NCBI GenBank assembly: GCA_002731275.1
Contig: PCBK01000027.1
Location: 28,536 to 92,535 of the forward strand
Direction of reading: 5' to 3'
Source of the DNA: Deltaproteobacteria bacterium
GTDB taxonomy: Bacteria; Myxococcota_C; UBA6777
Length of the DNA: 64,000 bases
The translations under genes and the position numbers were made by a program. The notes under the pieces are model-generated. The model saw only the letters and a list, made by a program, of their open reading frames with translations, was not told the origin of the DNA and searched no databases. Below, piece after piece: positions 61,637 to 64,000 of this stretch (positions are counted from its first letter, which is position 1; each line of letters begins with the position of its first letter).

Positions 61637-64000
61637 TCAGAAAGTAGGCAGGCTCCAGACGATTCCTTGATAGCTTGCAGGTAGTGTGTATCCACCAATT
61701 GTAACCACTCCTGAGTACTCTCCGGCTCCATACAAACGACCATTTGAAATAGCAAATCCAAAGTTTGCGAGGCTACCGCTGCTTGTCACGATGCGTTGCC
61801 GAAGTGCTTTCCAGTTTCCATTTGTATCCATTTTCGCTTCAAAGAATGTACTTTTGGTCAAATCAACAGTGTATGAACCAAGTTTGAGTGATTTACTTGA
61901 AGAACCGAGTATATACAGATCCCCATTTGGTAGGTATTTGATGATCGAACTTCCTGTATATCCACCAGCAACACCGTATGACTTAGCCCATGTACATATG
62001 CCATTTGTATCAAATTTGGCAATGTACATATCTCTTGTTCCCTTTATGGTGAGCGCACAGGTTCCTATTGTGAAACTGTTCGAGAAACGTCCGATTAAGT
62101 ATGAATTTCCTTGTGGATCTGTGGTCATGTCGCTGTAGAGTCCAGGTTTGGCCCACAACCAATTCCCATTTTTGTCGATTTTTGCAAGGATGCCAATCGT
62201 TTTTGTGTTTTTTAGGGAAATAGAACCAAATTTTGCATTTGGTCCAACTCCACAGGATATATAGAGGTTGTCGCTGGAGTCGAGCCCGAATTCTCCTATA
62301 TAGTCGGTGCTTTTGCTTCCTGCCGTTTTGCCCCAAAGCCATGCTCCTGTTGTTGCGTTGACTTTTCCTGTGAACAGGTTGGTACTTGCACTTTTACCAA
62401 AGATGTATATCGCATTGTTAGAGTATTTGAGTGAACTTGCATATGTGTTTCCTCGGGTCTGAACCCATAGCCACGTTCCGTTCGAGTTTAATTTGGCAAC
62501 AAACATATTTCCTGAACCAGGAGTGATGTTTCCAAATTTGGCACCACTACCAAAATATCCTGCAGCGTATATATTTCCCTGTGTATCAGATGTAAGAGCG
62601 TTGATTCTATCATTCGAAGAGTTCACAACACGTTTTACCCAAAGCCAATTCCCATTTTTATCGAGTTTGGCAAGGAAAGCGCTGCCATACATGTCAAAAT
62701 TGAGTGTTGTAAGCGTCGTATTTCCAAAGGTTGCACTTTTTTCGAAGTTTCCGCCAATGTAAGTATTTCCTTGTACATCAACTGTGATACTGGTGAGGCC
62801 CGTTGTAAGAACTGAAGTTCTACCTAGAATAATATCTCTTGCCCAAGAGTCAGAGCATTTTTTCTGAAAGCAGAGTTTTCCATTTGTGCATGTCGTTCCA
62901 CAAGTGCCGCAGTTTGCGTCATTAAATGAGACATCGGTACATACCCCATTACAGAGCTGTGCTGTGTTAAGGTCACACACACATGCGCTGTTGCTACAAG
63001 CCTGAATACTTGAGCAAGATTGGTAGCATGCACCACAGTGTTCTGCGTTTGATGACACATCAATACATGTATGAACACACGCTTGCAAGGGGCTTTGACA
63101 AGTAAATGACTTGCACAAGCCATTTTGACAGTTCGTTTTGTTCGGGCAATCAGCGTCCTCTTTACATTGGACAAGACAGACACCCGTTTCACATGTCTGG
63201 TTGGCTGGACAGAGTTTGGGGGCATACGACTGATCGATGATACCATTACAGTCATCATCTTTTCCATTACACACTTCGGATTGAGGGATAACTTCTCCTG
63301 AACATAATCCCCACTTGCCCGCTGTACAAGTTTGCTCTCCCTTTTTACATGTGCCAATTCCTTCGGTTTGACTAGGGCCAGAGTAACAATCTTGTTTGAG
63401 CTCTTCGTCGATTTGTCCGTCACAGTCGTCGTCAATGTTGTTACATTCTTCGGTCTTTGGGGTGTTGGTTTGTCTGCATTCGAGCTTTCCATTTGTGCAT
63501 TGATAGACACCATCCTTACAAATGCCCGGCTTTTGGGTATCGCAAGCTTTGTCTTTTTCAGGGTAGGTGTCGTCTGTCATGCCGTTGCAGTCGTCATCTT
63601 TGCCATTGCATGATTCTTGGGTTGGGAGGATTTGCCCAGCACACAGGCTCCAAGCACCTTCTTTGCTACAGATTTGCTGTCCAGGTTTGCATTCACCAAT
63701 GCTGTTTGTCCCTGTGGGGCCGTTGTAACAGCTTCTTGTTGTGTTGGGAGTGCATTCTTTTTCGACGATTTGTTCGGGCTCAGGATGCTTTTCTGTGGGA
63801 GCCTCTACTTGTGTGTTTTCTTCATGATGGCCTGCGTCAGGGGTTTTTTCTTTGGGGGATTCTTCAGAAAAACGTTCGTCTGGAAGGGTGTTCTCCAAAG
63901 TTATCTCTTCTTGGTCGTTTTCGTTGGAGTATTCTTTGGGAGGCTCTTGATTTGGGCATGAACAAGCGGAGTATGTGGAGCCATCATCAGAGCATGTTTT
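61637..64000 (-). CDS. MopE-like metal-binding-motif protein with SBBP-like propeller, N-terminus beyond window
   Basis: The minus strand is open from 61637 to the window end at 64000, so the start lies outside; a TTG at 63898 within it is only an internal codon. An acidic Pro/Glu-rich linker follows a Cys stretch. Three D-x-D-x-C metal-binding motifs (CNGKDDDCNG, CNNIDDDCDG, CNGKDDDCNG) follow, as in MopE-type proteins. Cys-rich modules come next, then about ten strand-rich repeats (NGNWLWVKRV, DTQGNIYAAGYF), typical of SBBP/beta-propeller surface proteins. It ends IVWSLPTF. It is probably an exported, calcium- or copper-binding surface protein. Confidence 0.82.
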   Translation of the reverse strand, partial: KTCSDDGSTYSACSCPNQEPPKEYSNENDQEEITLENTLPDERFSEESPKEKTPDAGHHEENTQVEAPTEKHPEPEQIVEKECTPNTTRSCYNGPTGTNSIGECKPGQQICSKEGAWSLCAGQILPTQESCNGKDDDCNGMTDDTYPEKDKACDTQKPGICKDGVYQCTNGKLECRQTNTPKTEECNNIDDDCDGQIDEELKQDCYSGPSQTEGIGTCKKGEQTCTAGKWGLCSGEVIPQSEVCNGKDDDCNGIIDQSYAPKLCPANQTCETGVCLVQCKEDADCPNKTNCQNGLCKSFTCQSPLQACVHTCIDVSSNAEHCGACYQSCSSIQACSNSACVCDLNTAQLCNGVCTDVSFNDANCGTCGTTCTNGKLCFQKKCSDSWARDIILGRTSVLTTGLTSITVDVQGNTYIGGNFEKSATFGNTTLTTLNFDMYGSAFLAKLDKNGNWLWVKRVVNSSNDRINALTSDTQGNIYAAGYFGSGAKFGNITPGSGNMFVAKLNSNGTWLWVQTRGNTYASSLKYSNNAIYIFGKSASTNLFTGKVNATTGAWLWGKTAGSKSTDYIGEFGLDSSDNLYISCGVGPNAKFGSISLKNTKTIGILAKIDKNGNWLWAKPGLYSDMTTDPQGNSYLIGRFSNSFTIGTCALTIKGTRDMYIAKFDTNGICTWAKSYGVAGGYTGSSIIKYLPNGDLYILGSSSKSLKLGSYTVDLTKSTFFEAKMDTNGNWKALRQRIVTSSGSLANFGFAISNGRLYGAGEYSGVVTIGGYTLPASYQGIVWSLPTF

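Noticed and set aside
1..64000. tRNA, rRNA, insertion sequences, phage genes, riboswitches
   Set aside because: I looked for tRNA T-loop (GGTTCGAATCC-like) sequences, transposase motifs and an FMN riboswitch before ribE and saw none; a covariance-model search would be decisive.

Overview
The window is a gene-dense piece of a bacterial chromosome with no tRNA, rRNA, transposase, integrase, phage structural gene or CRISPR array that I can see. Three kinds of protein point to a myxobacterium-like (Myxococcota/deltaproteobacterial) Gram-negative: large cysteine-rich surface lipoproteins, MopE-type D-x-D-x-C metal-binding repeats, and many outer-membrane or secreted proteins of unknown function. 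This placement is inference; there is no marker gene here.

Layout. 1-641: cut-off cysteine-rich lipoprotein. 892-8185: tightly overlapped type II fatty acid/polyketide operon (KS fused to a Cys-less KS half, Tat lipoprotein, ACP, GcvT-like protein, ketoreductase, acyltransferase, dehydratase). 8405-10108: SelO. 10159-17640 (minus): repeat-built lipoprotein, glycosyltransferase-like membrane protein and a large membrane protein. 18961-21890: a molybdopterin oxidoreductase broken by one in-frame TAG, then endonuclease V. 22036-25506: small secreted and hypothetical proteins with lower family recognition. 25610-32956: P450, two TetR regulators (one with two HTH domains), a luciferase-like monooxygenase, a rifampicin-phosphotransferase-like enzyme and a permease. 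33193-38335: LRR, outer-membrane, 2H-phosphoesterase-like and HEAT-repeat proteins. 38384-42884: ZIP/permease fusion and type III glutamine synthetase. 42965-47111: TgpA-DUF58-MoxR operon. 47203-49238: cytochrome c membrane protein and a phosphoesterase. 49930-56648: operon of three ATP-grasp ligases, an S51-like peptidase and two alpha/beta hydrolases. 56662-61301: SDR, CurA-like reductase, riboflavin synthase, CAP-domain protein and peroxiredoxin. 61637-64000: cut-off MopE-like protein.

Two loci look most worth following up. The 49930-56648 operon has the parts for making and hydrolysing an amide-linked small molecule or peptide (three ligases, one peptidase, two hydrolases), but no NRPS, Mur ligase or known polymer synthase. 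The 892-8185 operon has every step of iterative chain elongation except an enoyl reductase, and a CLF-like second KS half, so an unsaturated (polyene-like) chain is a reasonable guess. The GcvT-like protein inside it has no obvious role in such a pathway.

Start codons were chosen by Shine-Dalgarno match, operon overlap, signal peptides and paralogue alignment, so many differ from the longest open frame. Family calls rest on motifs I can read in the translations; no database search was possible.
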